Source: JBBSGC01 sp038254525
GTDB taxonomy: Bacteria; Actinomycetota; Actinomycetes; Propionibacteriales; Nocardioidaceae
DNA length: 8,201 nucleotides
Direction: 5' to 3'
Assembly (NCBI GenBank): GCA_038254525.1
Contig: JBBSGC010000090.1
Span: 1-8,201, forward strand
The translations under genes were made by a program, and so were the position numbers. A model generated the notes under the pieces. That model was not told the origin of the DNA. It made no database searches and saw only the letters and a list, made by a program, of their open reading frames with translations. Below are positions 1 through 6,271 of this stretch, piece after piece. Position 1 is the stretch's first letter, and each line of letters starts with the position of its first letter.

Positions 1-129
1 GGTCGTGGACCGTGCACCGGGCCGCGGGCGTGGCGGTAATGGGTGGCCCGGGCCCGGCCGAGCCTCCGCTGGGCTGCCGATCACCGGGTCATCACCGGCA
101 CCGGGCGGAACTGGACCGTTGGTGCCCAC
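1..129 (-). CDS. N-terminal fragment of an unrecognised minus-strand gene, cut by window start
   Basis: A reading frame without stops runs on the minus strand from GTG at 129-127 to the window edge (43 codons). The Shine-Dalgarno AGGAGA at 142-137 lies 7 bases before the GTG, which is the best reason to believe this start. The visible peptide begins MGTNGPVPPGAGDD and is rich in Pro, Gly, Ala and Arg with no hydrophobic segment. Such low-complexity heads often precede membrane or secreted domains in actinobacteria, but nothing here identifies the product. About 70% of third positions are G or C, lower than in neighbouring genes. One codon is TTA, which is rare in high-GC actinobacteria. It points the same way as the EF-G-like gene, 192 bp downstream of that gene's stop. 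The frame could be spurious; the ribosome binding site is the main support. Confidence 0.4.
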   Translation of the reverse strand, partial: MGTNGPVPPGAGDDPVIGSPAEARPGPGHPLPPRPRPGARSTT

Positions 130-321
130 GAAACTGTCTCCTGTCACCACCCTCCAACGGTGGACCCGCGGGCTCCGGGGTGTCTCACAACAACCTGACA
201 GGGAGGGAACCGAGCGCTGCGCATGGTCGACGTCTGGACTAAGCAAGCCCCGATGGCGCGGACCGGCGGTCAGAAACTCGCGGATCGGAGGTCAGAAACT
301 CACGGATGGGCGGTCAGAAAC
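130..321. other. Intergenic region between EF-G-like gene and the leftmost minus-strand gene
   Basis: This 192-bp stretch holds the tandem 22-bp repeats at its right end and the Shine-Dalgarno of the leftmost minus-strand gene at its left end. Several frames stay open here on the plus strand, but their translations are low-complexity and show no family signature. A minus-strand ATG at 224-222 opens a 26-codon frame ending at TGA 146-144 with no ribosome binding site. I see no convincing -10/-35 pair and no strong GC hairpin followed by T residues. Confidence 0.5.
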
Positions 322-333
322 TCACGGATGGGG
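268..333. repeat. Three tandem copies of a 22-bp unit over the EF-G-like stop codon
   Basis: Copies lie at 268-289, 290-311 and 312-333. The core is GGTCAGAAACTC followed by RCGGATSGG. Copies 2 and 3 are identical over 21 of 22 bases; copy 1 differs from them at a few positions. The last part of a degenerate fourth copy (CGCGGACCGG) may lie at 257-266. On the minus strand each core reads GAGTTTCTGACC, and copies 2 and 3 carry TGAGTTTCTGA. The TGA that ends the EF-G-like gene (324-322) lies inside copy 3. Because 22 is not a multiple of 3, the TGAs at 324, 316, 302, 294 and 272 (minus-strand first bases) together close all three reading frames. The role is unknown. Confidence 0.85.
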
Positions 334-2493
334 GGCGGGGTCGAAGCGGGCGAAGCCGCGCTGGAACGAACCGGTGCCGTGGCTGATCGAACGCAGCTGG
401 GTCGCATAGTGCACGAGCTCGACGGCCGGCACCTCCGCATGCACCACGGTTCGTCCGTCCGGCGCCATCTCGCTGCCAAGCACCCGGGCCCGCCGCGACG
501 ACAGGTCGCCCATGACCGCGCCCACGTGCTCGTCGGCCACGAGCACCCGCACGTCGTCCACGGGCTCGAGCATGGTGACTGCCGAGCTCTGCGCGGCGTC
601 GCGCAACGCCAACCCGGCAGCGGTCTGGAAGGCCATGTCGGAGGAGTCGACGCTGTGCGCCTTGCCGTCGACCAGCGTCACCTTGACATCGACCAGCGGA
701 TGCCTCGACGCCACGCCACGCTTCATCGCCGCCACGATCCCCTTCTCGACGCTGGGGATGAACTGCCGCGGCACCGCACCGCCGACGACCCGGTCGGCGA
801 ACTCGAAGCCGGCTCCGGACGGCAGCGGCTCGACCTCGATGTCGCACACCGCGAACTGTCCGTGCCCGCCGGACTGCTTCACGTGCCGCCCATGGCCCTT
901 GCCCGGGCGGGCGAACGTCTCGCGCATGGGCACCTCGACGTCGACGCGGTCCACACGTACGCCGTGGCGCGTGGCCAGCCGGTCGAGGAGCACCTCAGCA
1001 TGTGACTCACCCATGGTCCACAGCACGAGCTGCCGAGTGTCGGGATTGTGCTCGACGCGCAACGCGATGTCCTCGGCCGCGAGCCGCCCCAGCCCGGCCG
1101 ACAGCTTGTCCTCGTCGCTGCGCGCATGTGCGACCACCGCCATCGGCAGCAGCGGCTCGGGCATGGTCCACGGCTCCATGACCAGTGGCCGGGCCGGGTC
1201 CGACAAGGTGTCGCCGGTCTCGGCCCGGCTCAGCCGGGCGATCGCGACGATGTCTCCGGCCACGGCGAGGTCGACCGGCCGCATCGCCGCGCCGAGCGGA
1301 GCAGACAAGGCGCCGACTCCCTGGTCCTCGTCGTGGTCAACGTGTCCCGAGGCGTCGCCAGAGCCGTCTGCGGCAGCCTGCCCGACCGGCGCACCCGAGG
1401 CGCCGCCCCCGCTGCGAAACGCCGACGAGTGGCCCGAGACGTGCACAGCGGCGTCCGGGCGAAGCGTGCCGGAGAACATGCGTACGACCGAGACCCGTCC
1501 CAGATAGGGGTCACTGGTCGTCTTGACCACCTCGGCCAGCAGCGGCCCTCCGGCGTCGCAGCTGACTCCCTCGACCCGGGCGCCGGCGACTGTGAACACC
1601 GGCGGCAGCGGGTGCTCGGCCGGCGCCGGAAACCCCCCGGCGATCACCTCGTCGAGCTCTACCAGGCCCAGGCCGCGCGGGGCGGCCGTTGCCAGCACCG
1701 GGAAGAAGGTGCCACCGGCGACTGCCTGCTCTAGGTCGCCGATCAGTGTGTCGAGGTCGATGTCCTGTCCGTCGAGGTAGCGGTCCATCAGCGTCTCGTC
1801 CTCGGACTCCTCGATGACGGCCTCGATCAGCGGGCCGCGGTGCTCATCGACCAGCGCCTGCTCGGCGGAGTCCGGAGAGCGCTGGCTCGGGTCACCGGGG
1901 CCGGCCGAATGGTCGTAGACGCGTCCGCTGAGCAGGCCCACGAGGGCCGTTGCCCCATCAACCGGGAGATAGATCGGCATCGCCTTGTTGCCAAAGGCCG
2001 CCTGCACGGCGCTCAGCGTGCCGGCGAAGTCAGCGCGAGGATGGTCCAGCTTGGTGACCACAACTGCGCGGGGCATGGCGACCGCGTCGCACTCGCGCCA
2101 CAACGCCGCAGTGGCGCCGTCCAGCGGTTCGGCGGCCGAAACGACGAACAGCGCGCAGTCGGCGGCCCGCAGCCCCGCCCGAAGCTCGCCCACGAAGTCG
2201 GCGTAGCCGGGAGTGTCCACCACGTTGACCTTCAGCCCCTTGACGGCGTAGGAGGCGAAGGCGACGCCGACCGACCGCAGCTGGCGGTGTTCGGCCTCGT
2301 CGGAGTCGCTGACCGTCGTGCCCGACTCCACAGAGCCGGGCCGGGCGACCACGCCGTGCGCGGCCAGCAAGTGCTCGAGGAGCGTGGTCTTGCCGCCTCC
2401 CGACGGGCCCACCAGCGCCACGTTGCGCACCACGTCCGGGCGGTCAGCGCGCGGCGCGCGGCCGACGGCCTGACCGGCTGATCTTTCGGCCAT
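322..2493 (-). CDS. Elongation factor G-like protein (EF-G2/FusA2 type)
   Basis: This encodes a 723-residue translational GTPase-like protein, close to the usual EF-G length of about 700. The P-loop GPSGGGKT is at residues 29-36. The G3 motif reads DTPGY at 93-97 where canonical EF-G has DTPGH, and G4 reads TKLD at 147-150 in place of NKxD. The switch I motif RGIT of true EF-G is replaced by RSVG near 73-76. Domain II (about 315-430) contains a Gly/Ser/Asp-rich insert at about 360-398. Domain IV carries the EF-G signature HVKQSGGHGQF at 537-547, and domain V follows with GAVMGDLSSRR at 658-668. The protein belongs to the actinobacterial EF-G2 paralogue group, not the main fusA; M. smegmatis EF-G2 is reported to bind guanine nucleotides but lack ribosome-dependent GTPase activity. 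The ATG at 2493-2491 is chosen because GAGGGAG lies just upstream; the frame is open further but reads as noncoding. It is divergent from pgsA. Its cellular role is not established. Confidence 0.9.
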   Translation of the reverse strand: MAERSAGQAVGRAPRADRPDVVRNVALVGPSGGGKTTLLEHLLAAHGVVARPGSVESGTTVSDSDEAEHRQLRSVGVAFASYAVKGLKVNVVDTPGYADFVGELRAGLRAADCALFVVSAAEPLDGATAALWRECDAVAMPRAVVVTKLDHPRADFAGTLSAVQAAFGNKAMPIYLPVDGATALVGLLSGRVYDHSAGPGDPSQRSPDSAEQALVDEHRGPLIEAVIEESEDETLMDRYLDGQDIDLDTLIGDLEQAVAGGTFFPVLATAAPRGLGLVELDEVIAGGFPAPAEHPLPPVFTVAGARVEGVSCDAGGPLLAEVVKTTSDPYLGRVSVVRMFSGTLRPDAAVHVSGHSSAFRSGGGASGAPVGQAAADGSGDASGHVDHDEDQGVGALSAPLGAAMRPVDLAVAGDIVAIARLSRAETGDTLSDPARPLVMEPWTMPEPLLPMAVVAHARSDEDKLSAGLGRLAAEDIALRVEHNPDTRQLVLWTMGESHAEVLLDRLATRHGVRVDRVDVEVPMRETFARPGKGHGRHVKQSGGHGQFAVCDIEVEPLPSGAGFEFADRVVGGAVPRQFIPSVEKGIVAAMKRGVASRHPLVDVKVTLVDGKAHSVDSSDMAFQTAAGLALRDAAQSSAVTMLEPVDDVRVLVADEHVGAVMGDLSSRRARVLGSEMAPDGRTVVHAEVPAVELVHYATQLRSISHGTGSFQRGFARFDPAPHP

Positions 2494-2626
2494 GTCGCGC
2501 TCCCTCACCAGCGGCCCCAGGGGCAACGCCCAGCCAACACCCGCCGCGACGGGGTTCACAAGGCTTGCGGCGATACCATCGCCGCGCAGCTGCTGCGACG
2601 CCTCACCCCTGGAGAGCCCGCCCCTC
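2494..2626. promoter_or_regulatory. Divergent intergenic promoter region, EF-G-like gene / pgsA
   Basis: These 133 bp separate the two divergent start codons and must hold the promoters of both genes unless the pgsA operon is read from elsewhere. On the plus strand the hexamer TACCAT (2574-2579) fits the actinobacterial -10 pattern TANNNT. It would place transcription start near 2586, about 40 bases before pgsA. No good -35 box is seen at the right distance. The pgsA Shine-Dalgarno GGAGAG is at 2611-2616. For the minus-strand gene the ribosome binding site is clear, but I cannot choose a -10 box. Confidence 0.5.
2567..2585. promoter_or_regulatory. Perfect inverted repeat overlapping candidate pgsA -10 box
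   Basis: The arms GCGGCGAT (2567-2574) and ATCGCCGC (2578-2585) are exact reverse complements around a 3-base centre ACC. The TACCAT hexamer lies across the centre. A symmetric site at a -10 box is a typical place for a repressor operator. The same sequence in RNA could form only a hairpin with a tight 3-base loop. No T-run follows, so a terminator is unlikely. The symmetry is observed; binding by a regulator is inference. Confidence 0.5.
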
Positions 2627-3244
2627 ATGATGGAACGTTTCCGGCAGTTCTGGACGCGTCTGCTCTCCCCGATCGCCCACGGGCTGCTCCGGCTCGGCGT
2701 CTCCCCGGACGCCGTCACGCTGGTCGGAACCGTGGGTGTCTGTGCCGGTGCTCTGGTGTTCTTCCCCCGCGGCCAGCTGTTCGTCGGAGCCGTCGTGGTC
2801 ACCGCCTTTGTCTTCTCCGACCTGATCGACGGCTACATGGCGCGTACGTCAGGGGTGTCCTCCCGTTGGGGTGCCTTTCTCGACTCGACGCTCGACCGGC
2901 TCGGTGACGCGGCCGTGTTCGGCGGTCTGGTGCTCTACTTCGCCGGCCATCAGCAGGACATGCTGCTGGCCGCCGTGGCGTTGTACTGCCTGGTGATGGG
3001 CTCGGTTACGTCGTACGCGCGGGCTCGCGCCGAAAGCCTCGGTATGCAGGCCAAGGGCGGAATCGCCGAGCGCGCCGACCGACTGGCGGCGATCCTGGTC
3101 GCGACCGGACTGTCGGACCTCTTCGACCTCCCGATCCTGCTCGCCGTGACCCTGTGGGCACTCGCCGCGGCCAGCACGGTCACGGTCGTCCAGCGCATGC
3201 TCATCGTGCGGCGCCAGGCCCTGGCCGAGCAATCGTCCGCCTGA
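2627..3244 (+). CDS. pgsA: Phosphatidylinositol phosphate synthase (CDP-alcohol phosphatidyltransferase)
   Basis: This is a 205-residue integral membrane enzyme. By family it joins CDP-diacylglycerol and inositol 1-phosphate to give phosphatidylinositol phosphate, the precursor of phosphatidylinositol and the PIM glycolipids. The complete CDP-alcohol phosphatidyltransferase signature D-x2-D-G-x2-A-R-x8-G-x3-D-x3-D is present: D65, D68, G69, A72, R73, G82, D86 and D90. These aspartates bind the metals and CDP group. About five or six hydrophobic segments follow the usual topology. The N-terminal part (GVSPDAVTLVGT, PRGQLF, FVFSDLIDG) closely resembles the streptomycete and mycobacterial enzymes. 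Two ATGs occur at 2627 and 2630; GGAGAG at 2611-2616 is 10 bases before the first, so that is chosen. patA follows after 16 bp and pimA overlaps patA, forming a PIM operon. The context rules out the phosphatidylglycerophosphate synthase that shares the gene name. Confidence 0.93.
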   Translation: MMERFRQFWTRLLSPIAHGLLRLGVSPDAVTLVGTVGVCAGALVFFPRGQLFVGAVVVTAFVFSDLIDGYMARTSGVSSRWGAFLDSTLDRLGDAAVFGGLVLYFAGHQQDMLLAAVALYCLVMGSVTSYARARAESLGMQAKGGIAERADRLAAILVATGLSDLFDLPILLAVTLWALAAASTVTVVQRMLIVRRQALAEQSSA

Positions 3245-3260
3245 GCGGCGGGTGAAGACC

Positions 3261-4175
3261 ATGACCACACCGTCACGAGGCGGCTCGCTGTCTGCGTTGT
3301 CCTACCGGGCCGGGTGGGGGCTGGCCTGCCGGTTGCCGGAGCGGGCAGTCGGCGTCGCACTGCGCCGGGCGGCGGACCTGGCCTGGTCGAGGCGCGGCGC
3401 GGGTGTGCGCCAGCTCGAGGCCAACCTGTCCCGCGCCGTGCCTGGCGACGACGAGGCGGTGCTGCGGGACCTGAGCCGGCGCGCCATGCGGTCCTACCTG
3501 CGCTACTGGGGCGAGGTCTTTCGGCTGCCCCGGTGGTCGGCCGGCCAGCTGAGCGAACGGGTGGTCACCCGACACGAGGAGCGCCTGCGCGAGCCGCTGG
3601 CCCGCGGACAAGGGGTCGTCGCCGCCCTTCCGCACATGGGCAACTGGGACCTGGCCGGTGCGTGGGCGTGCTCGCGGGGGATGCCGCTCACCACGGTCGC
3701 CGAACGGCTGCAGCCGGAGCAGCTCTATGCGGAGTTCCTGCGCCATCGCAACAGCCTGGGCATGGATGTCCTGCCGCTGACCGGCGGAGCCGCGCCCCTG
3801 CCGGTGCTCGAGCAGCGGCTGGCCGAAGGCGGCTTCGTGTGCCTGCTGGCCGACCGGGAGCTGTCGCGGCGCGGGGTCCCGGTCCCGCTGCTGGGCGAGA
3901 CCGCGCGGCTCCCGATCGGTCCGGCGCTGTTGGCCGCCCGCACGGGGGCGGTGCTGCTGCCGGTCACCACGTCGTACGCCGGGTCGTCGATGCGGCTGGA
4001 CTTCCACCAGCCGGTCGAGGTCGGCAGCGGCGTCGCGGGGATGCGGGCGGCCACGGCCGGGGTCGCCGCTGCCTTCACCGCTGCCATCCGCCGGGACCCG
4101 GCCGACTGGCACATGCTGCAGCGCGTGTTCGAGGCCGACCTCGCGGCCCGACCCCGACGCGTCGTGAGCCCATGA
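3261..4175 (+). CDS. patA: Phosphatidylinositol mannoside acyltransferase (PatA-like, LpxL/HtrB fold)
   Basis: This is a 304-residue member of the bacterial lipid A biosynthesis acyltransferase (LpxL/HtrB) family. In actinobacteria with pgsA and pimA alongside, it transfers a fatty acyl chain from acyl-CoA to a mannose of PIM at the inner face of the membrane. The family motif HxxxxD is seen as LPHMGNWD, with H125 and D130, and a second conserved stretch DRELSRRG contains E200. Mycobacterial PatA uses His126 and Glu200, so the spacing agrees almost exactly. There is no transmembrane segment, as expected for a membrane-associated enzyme. The ATG at 3261 is preferred because GGTGA ends 5 bases before it; an in-frame GTG at 3252 would add three residues. 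The gene follows pgsA by 16 bp. Its TGA overlaps the pimA start as ATGA, implying translational coupling. Confidence 0.9.
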   Translation: MTTPSRGGSLSALSYRAGWGLACRLPERAVGVALRRAADLAWSRRGAGVRQLEANLSRAVPGDDEAVLRDLSRRAMRSYLRYWGEVFRLPRWSAGQLSERVVTRHEERLREPLARGQGVVAALPHMGNWDLAGAWACSRGMPLTTVAERLQPEQLYAEFLRHRNSLGMDVLPLTGGAAPLPVLEQRLAEGGFVCLLADRELSRRGVPVPLLGETARLPIGPALLAARTGAVLLPVTTSYAGSSMRLDFHQPVEVGSGVAGMRAATAGVAAAFTAAIRRDPADWHMLQRVFEADLAARPRRVVSP

Positions 4176-6271
4176 CCGGAGCTCTCCGGGTGGGGCTGGT
4201 CTGTCCGTACTCGCTGGACGTGCCCGGCGGCGTGCAGAACCACGTGCTGGACCTCAGCGCAGCGCTGCGAGCAGCCGGCCACGACGTCTCGGTCTTGGCG
4301 CCGACCGAGGGCGGGGAGTCGCTGCCGGACTACGTGGTGTCGGCTGGCCGGGCCGTCGCGGTCCGCTACAACGGCTCGGTCGCGCGGGTCACGTTCGGAC
4401 CGCTGTCGATGACCCGCACCCGGCGGTGGCTCCGCGATGGGGACTTCGACGTCGTGCACGTGCACGAGCCGACGACGCCCAGCCTGTCGCTGCTGGCGTT
4501 GCGGGCGAGCCCCGCACCCGTGGTGGCCACCTTCCACACCGCGACCGAGCGATCCCGGGCGATGGTGGTCGCCGCCGCCCTACTGCGTCCGGCGCTCGAC
4601 CGCGTGGCGGCGCGGATCGCGGTGTCGCAGATCGCTCGGCAGACGGTGATCGACCACCTCGCCGGTGACGCCGTCGTGATCCCCAACGGTCTGTTCGTCG
4701 ACCGGTTCGTCGACCCGGGGGCTGGCCGGGCGGCGCTCCCTGGCGGCCCGACCGAGGCGGCGACGGTCGTCTTCCTCGGCCGGTTCGAGGAGCCCCGCAA
4801 GGGTCTGCGCGTTCTGCTGGAGGCTTTCGACGAGATCGCCCGTCGACGTCCCGACGTGCGGCTGCTGGTGGCCGGTCACGGCAACATCACCGAGGCGGCC
4901 CGGCGGGTCAACCCGCGCGTCAGGAGCCGCGTCCGGTTCCTTGGCCCGGTCGACGAGCAGACCCGAGCCGCTCTGTTCGCGACCGCCGATGTTTTCGTGG
5001 CTCCCAACCTCGGCGGCGAGAGCTTCGGCATCGTGCTGATCGAGGCCATGGCCGGTGGCGCTCCCGTGGTGTCCAGCGACCTGCCCGCCTTCTGCGCCGT
5101 CACCGACGGCGGTCGGCTCGGACGGCACTTCCGCAACGGTGACGCGGACCACCTGGCGGCGCTGGTGCTCGAGTCGTTGCGCTGCGGCCGCGCGCAGCCC
5201 GCGGCCCGGCGGGCGGCGCGCGCCGTCTGGCGCTATGACTGGTCGGCGGTGACCCCGCAGGTGACCGCCGTCTACGACGCTGTACGAACCGGCGCCGCGC
5301 TCCCGGCGCGTAGAATGCCCGCGTACCCCGGCCCTGTCTTGTTTGGAGTTTCTGCCGTGACCGACACCGCCACTTCCGACGACAGCGACACCCGCACCGG
5401 CACCGCCCGCGTCAAGCGTGGGATGGCCGAGATGCTCAAGGGTGGCGTGATCATGGACGTCGTCACCGCCGAGCAGGCCAGGATCGCAGAGGACGCCGGC
5501 GCGGTCGCCGTGATGGCGCTGGAGCGGGTGCCCGCCGACATCCGGGCCCAGGGCGGGGTCTCGCGGATGAGCGACCCCGACATGATCGACAGCATCATCG
5601 AGTCGGTCTCCATCCCGGTGATGGCCAAGGCCCGCATCGGGCACTTCGTCGAGGCGCAGGTGCTCCAGTCGCTGGGGGTGGACTACGTCGACGAGTCCGA
5701 GGTGCTGACTCCGGCCGACTACGCCAACCACATCGACAAGTGGCAGTTCACCGTCCCGTTCGTGTGCGGCGCGACCAACCTGGGGGAGGCGCTGCGCCGG
5801 ATCACCGAGGGTGCGGCGATGATCCGCTCCAAGGGGGAGGCCGGAACCGGCGACGTATCCAACGCCACTACCCACATGCGTACGCTGCGGTCGGCGATCC
5901 GGCGGCTCACCTCGATGAGCGAGGACGAGCTGTACGTCGCGGCCAAGGAGCTGCAGGCGCCCTATGAGCTGGTCCGCGAGGTGGCCGAGCGGGGCAAGCT
6001 GCCGGTCGTGCTGTTCACCGCCGGCGGCATCGCCACCCCGGCCGACGCGGCGATGATGATGCAGCTCGGCGCCGAGGGAGTCTTCGTCGGTTCCGGCATC
6101 TTCAAGGCGGGCAACCCCGAGCAACGCGCGGCGGCGATCGTCAAGGCGACCACGTTCTTCGACGACCCCGACGTCATCGCCAAGGTCTCGCGCGGGCTCG
6201 GCGAGGCCATGGTGGGCATCAGCGTCGAGGAGATCCCGCAGCCACACCGCCTCGCCGAGCGCGGCTGGTGA
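4172..6271 (+). CDS. pimA: PimA mannosyltransferase frame, continuing in frame into PdxS (699 codons)
   Basis: The first 375 or so residues are a GT-B fold, GT4-family phosphatidylinositol alpha-mannosyltransferase, which moves mannose from GDP-mannose to phosphatidylinositol, the first committed step of PIM synthesis at the cytoplasmic face of the membrane. The opening CPYSLDVPGGVQNH (11-24) is typical of PimA, and YNGSVAR (66-72) and FHT with H122 (mycobacterial His118) match. LGRFEEPRKG supplies R204 and K210 for the GDP-phosphates, and GGESFGIVLIEAMA (281-294) is the GT4 E-x7-E element with E283 and E291. The ATG overlaps the patA stop as ATGA. PimA homology fades near residue 373, but no stop follows: about 22 residues with no PimA or PdxS resemblance lead straight into PdxS at codon 396 (5357). 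Codon use in this linker turns AT-richer at third positions, as in noncoding DNA. This may be a real fusion, a lost stop with PdxS made from its own start, or a one-base sequence error. A reader wanting separate genes can take pimA as about 4172-5356. Confidence 0.85.
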   Translation: MTGALRVGLVCPYSLDVPGGVQNHVLDLSAALRAAGHDVSVLAPTEGGESLPDYVVSAGRAVAVRYNGSVARVTFGPLSMTRTRRWLRDGDFDVVHVHEPTTPSLSLLALRASPAPVVATFHTATERSRAMVVAAALLRPALDRVAARIAVSQIARQTVIDHLAGDAVVIPNGLFVDRFVDPGAGRAALPGGPTEAATVVFLGRFEEPRKGLRVLLEAFDEIARRRPDVRLLVAGHGNITEAARRVNPRVRSRVRFLGPVDEQTRAALFATADVFVAPNLGGESFGIVLIEAMAGGAPVVSSDLPAFCAVTDGGRLGRHFRNGDADHLAALVLESLRCGRAQPAARRAARAVWRYDWSAVTPQVTAVYDAVRTGAALPARRMPAYPGPVLFGVSAVTDTATSDDSDTRTGTARVKRGMAEMLKGGVIMDVVTAEQARIAEDAGAVAVMALERVPADIRAQGGVSRMSDPDMIDSIIESVSIPVMAKARIGHFVEAQVLQSLGVDYVDESEVLTPADYANHIDKWQFTVPFVCGATNLGEALRRITEGAAMIRSKGEAGTGDVSNATTHMRTLRSAIRRLTSMSEDELYVAAKELQAPYELVREVAERGKLPVVLFTAGGIATPADAAMMMQLGAEGVFVGSGIFKAGNPEQRAAAIVKATTFFDDPDVIAKVSRGLGEAMVGISVEEIPQPHRLAERGW
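5311..5356 (+). promoter_or_regulatory. Candidate pdxS promoter -10 box and ribosome binding site
   Basis: TAGAAT at 5311-5316 matches the TANNNT -10 pattern and would start transcription near 5323. GGAG at 5345-5348 lies 8 bases before the GTG at 5357, which is good spacing. No convincing -35 box is found 16-18 bases upstream. A 6-bp stem (GCGCCG at 5292-5297 with CGGCGC at 5304-5309) sits just before the -10 box. Together these signals suggest that pdxS has its own transcription and translation start although the pimA frame reads through it. Confidence 0.45.
5357..6271 (+). CDS. pdxS: Pyridoxal 5'-phosphate synthase lyase/synthase subunit PdxS
   Basis: PdxS is 304 residues from the GTG at 5357 and is the (beta/alpha)8-barrel synthase of the DXP-independent vitamin B6 route. 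It condenses ribose 5-phosphate, glyceraldehyde 3-phosphate and ammonia from PdxT into PLP, as a dodecamer carrying up to 12 PdxT subunits. The family is recognised along its whole length: KGGVIMDVV with D34, ALERVPADIR, MAKARIGHF with the Schiff-base lysine K91, DESEVLTPAD, RSKGEAGTGD with the second catalytic lysine K159, and TAGGIATPADAAMMMQLGAEG. D34, K91 and K159 equal B. subtilis D24, K81 and K149 plus ten residues, so the N-terminus is slightly longer, as in other actinobacteria. The start rests on GGAG 8 bases upstream. No stop separates it from pimA in the same frame. Its TGA overlaps the next gene's GTG as GTGA. Confidence 0.95.
   Translation: MTDTATSDDSDTRTGTARVKRGMAEMLKGGVIMDVVTAEQARIAEDAGAVAVMALERVPADIRAQGGVSRMSDPDMIDSIIESVSIPVMAKARIGHFVEAQVLQSLGVDYVDESEVLTPADYANHIDKWQFTVPFVCGATNLGEALRRITEGAAMIRSKGEAGTGDVSNATTHMRTLRSAIRRLTSMSEDELYVAAKELQAPYELVREVAERGKLPVVLFTAGGIATPADAAMMMQLGAEGVFVGSGIFKAGNPEQRAAAIVKATTFFDDPDVIAKVSRGLGEAMVGISVEEIPQPHRLAERGW

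Noticed and set aside
144..224. 26-codon minus-strand frame as a leader peptide for the leftmost gene
   Set aside because: It has no ribosome binding site or promoter, and no run of one regulatory amino acid.
268..333. CRISPR array
   Set aside because: The unit is 22 bp directly repeated with no spacers, and there are no cas genes.
1..409. Plus-strand frames at the left end (5-409, 12-242)
   Set aside because: They run across the tandem repeats and into the EF-G-like gene antisense; composition is not protein-like and no start has a ribosome binding site.
223..2481. Long plus-strand open frames opposite the EF-G-like gene (223-1005, 512-1507, 1048-1734, 1840-2481)
   Set aside because: They are shadows of a well-supported minus-strand gene in GC-rich DNA; their translations are low-complexity Arg/Ala/Pro-rich with no family motifs.
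2494..2802. Upstream extension of the EF-G-like frame to an ATG at 2802
   Set aside because: It would overlap the pgsA coding region antisense; the ATG at 2493 has a good ribosome binding site and fits the family length.
3314..4171. Plus-strand frame extending pimA upstream through patA
   Set aside because: This part is an Arg/Gly/Pro-rich shadow of patA in another frame; PimA homology begins right after the ATG at 4172.
4580..6247. 555-codon minus-strand open frame opposite pimA-pdxS
   Set aside because: It is antisense to two strongly conserved proteins, its translation (many His/Asp/Gly/Arg) has no recognisable domain, and it spans the junction of unrelated genes.
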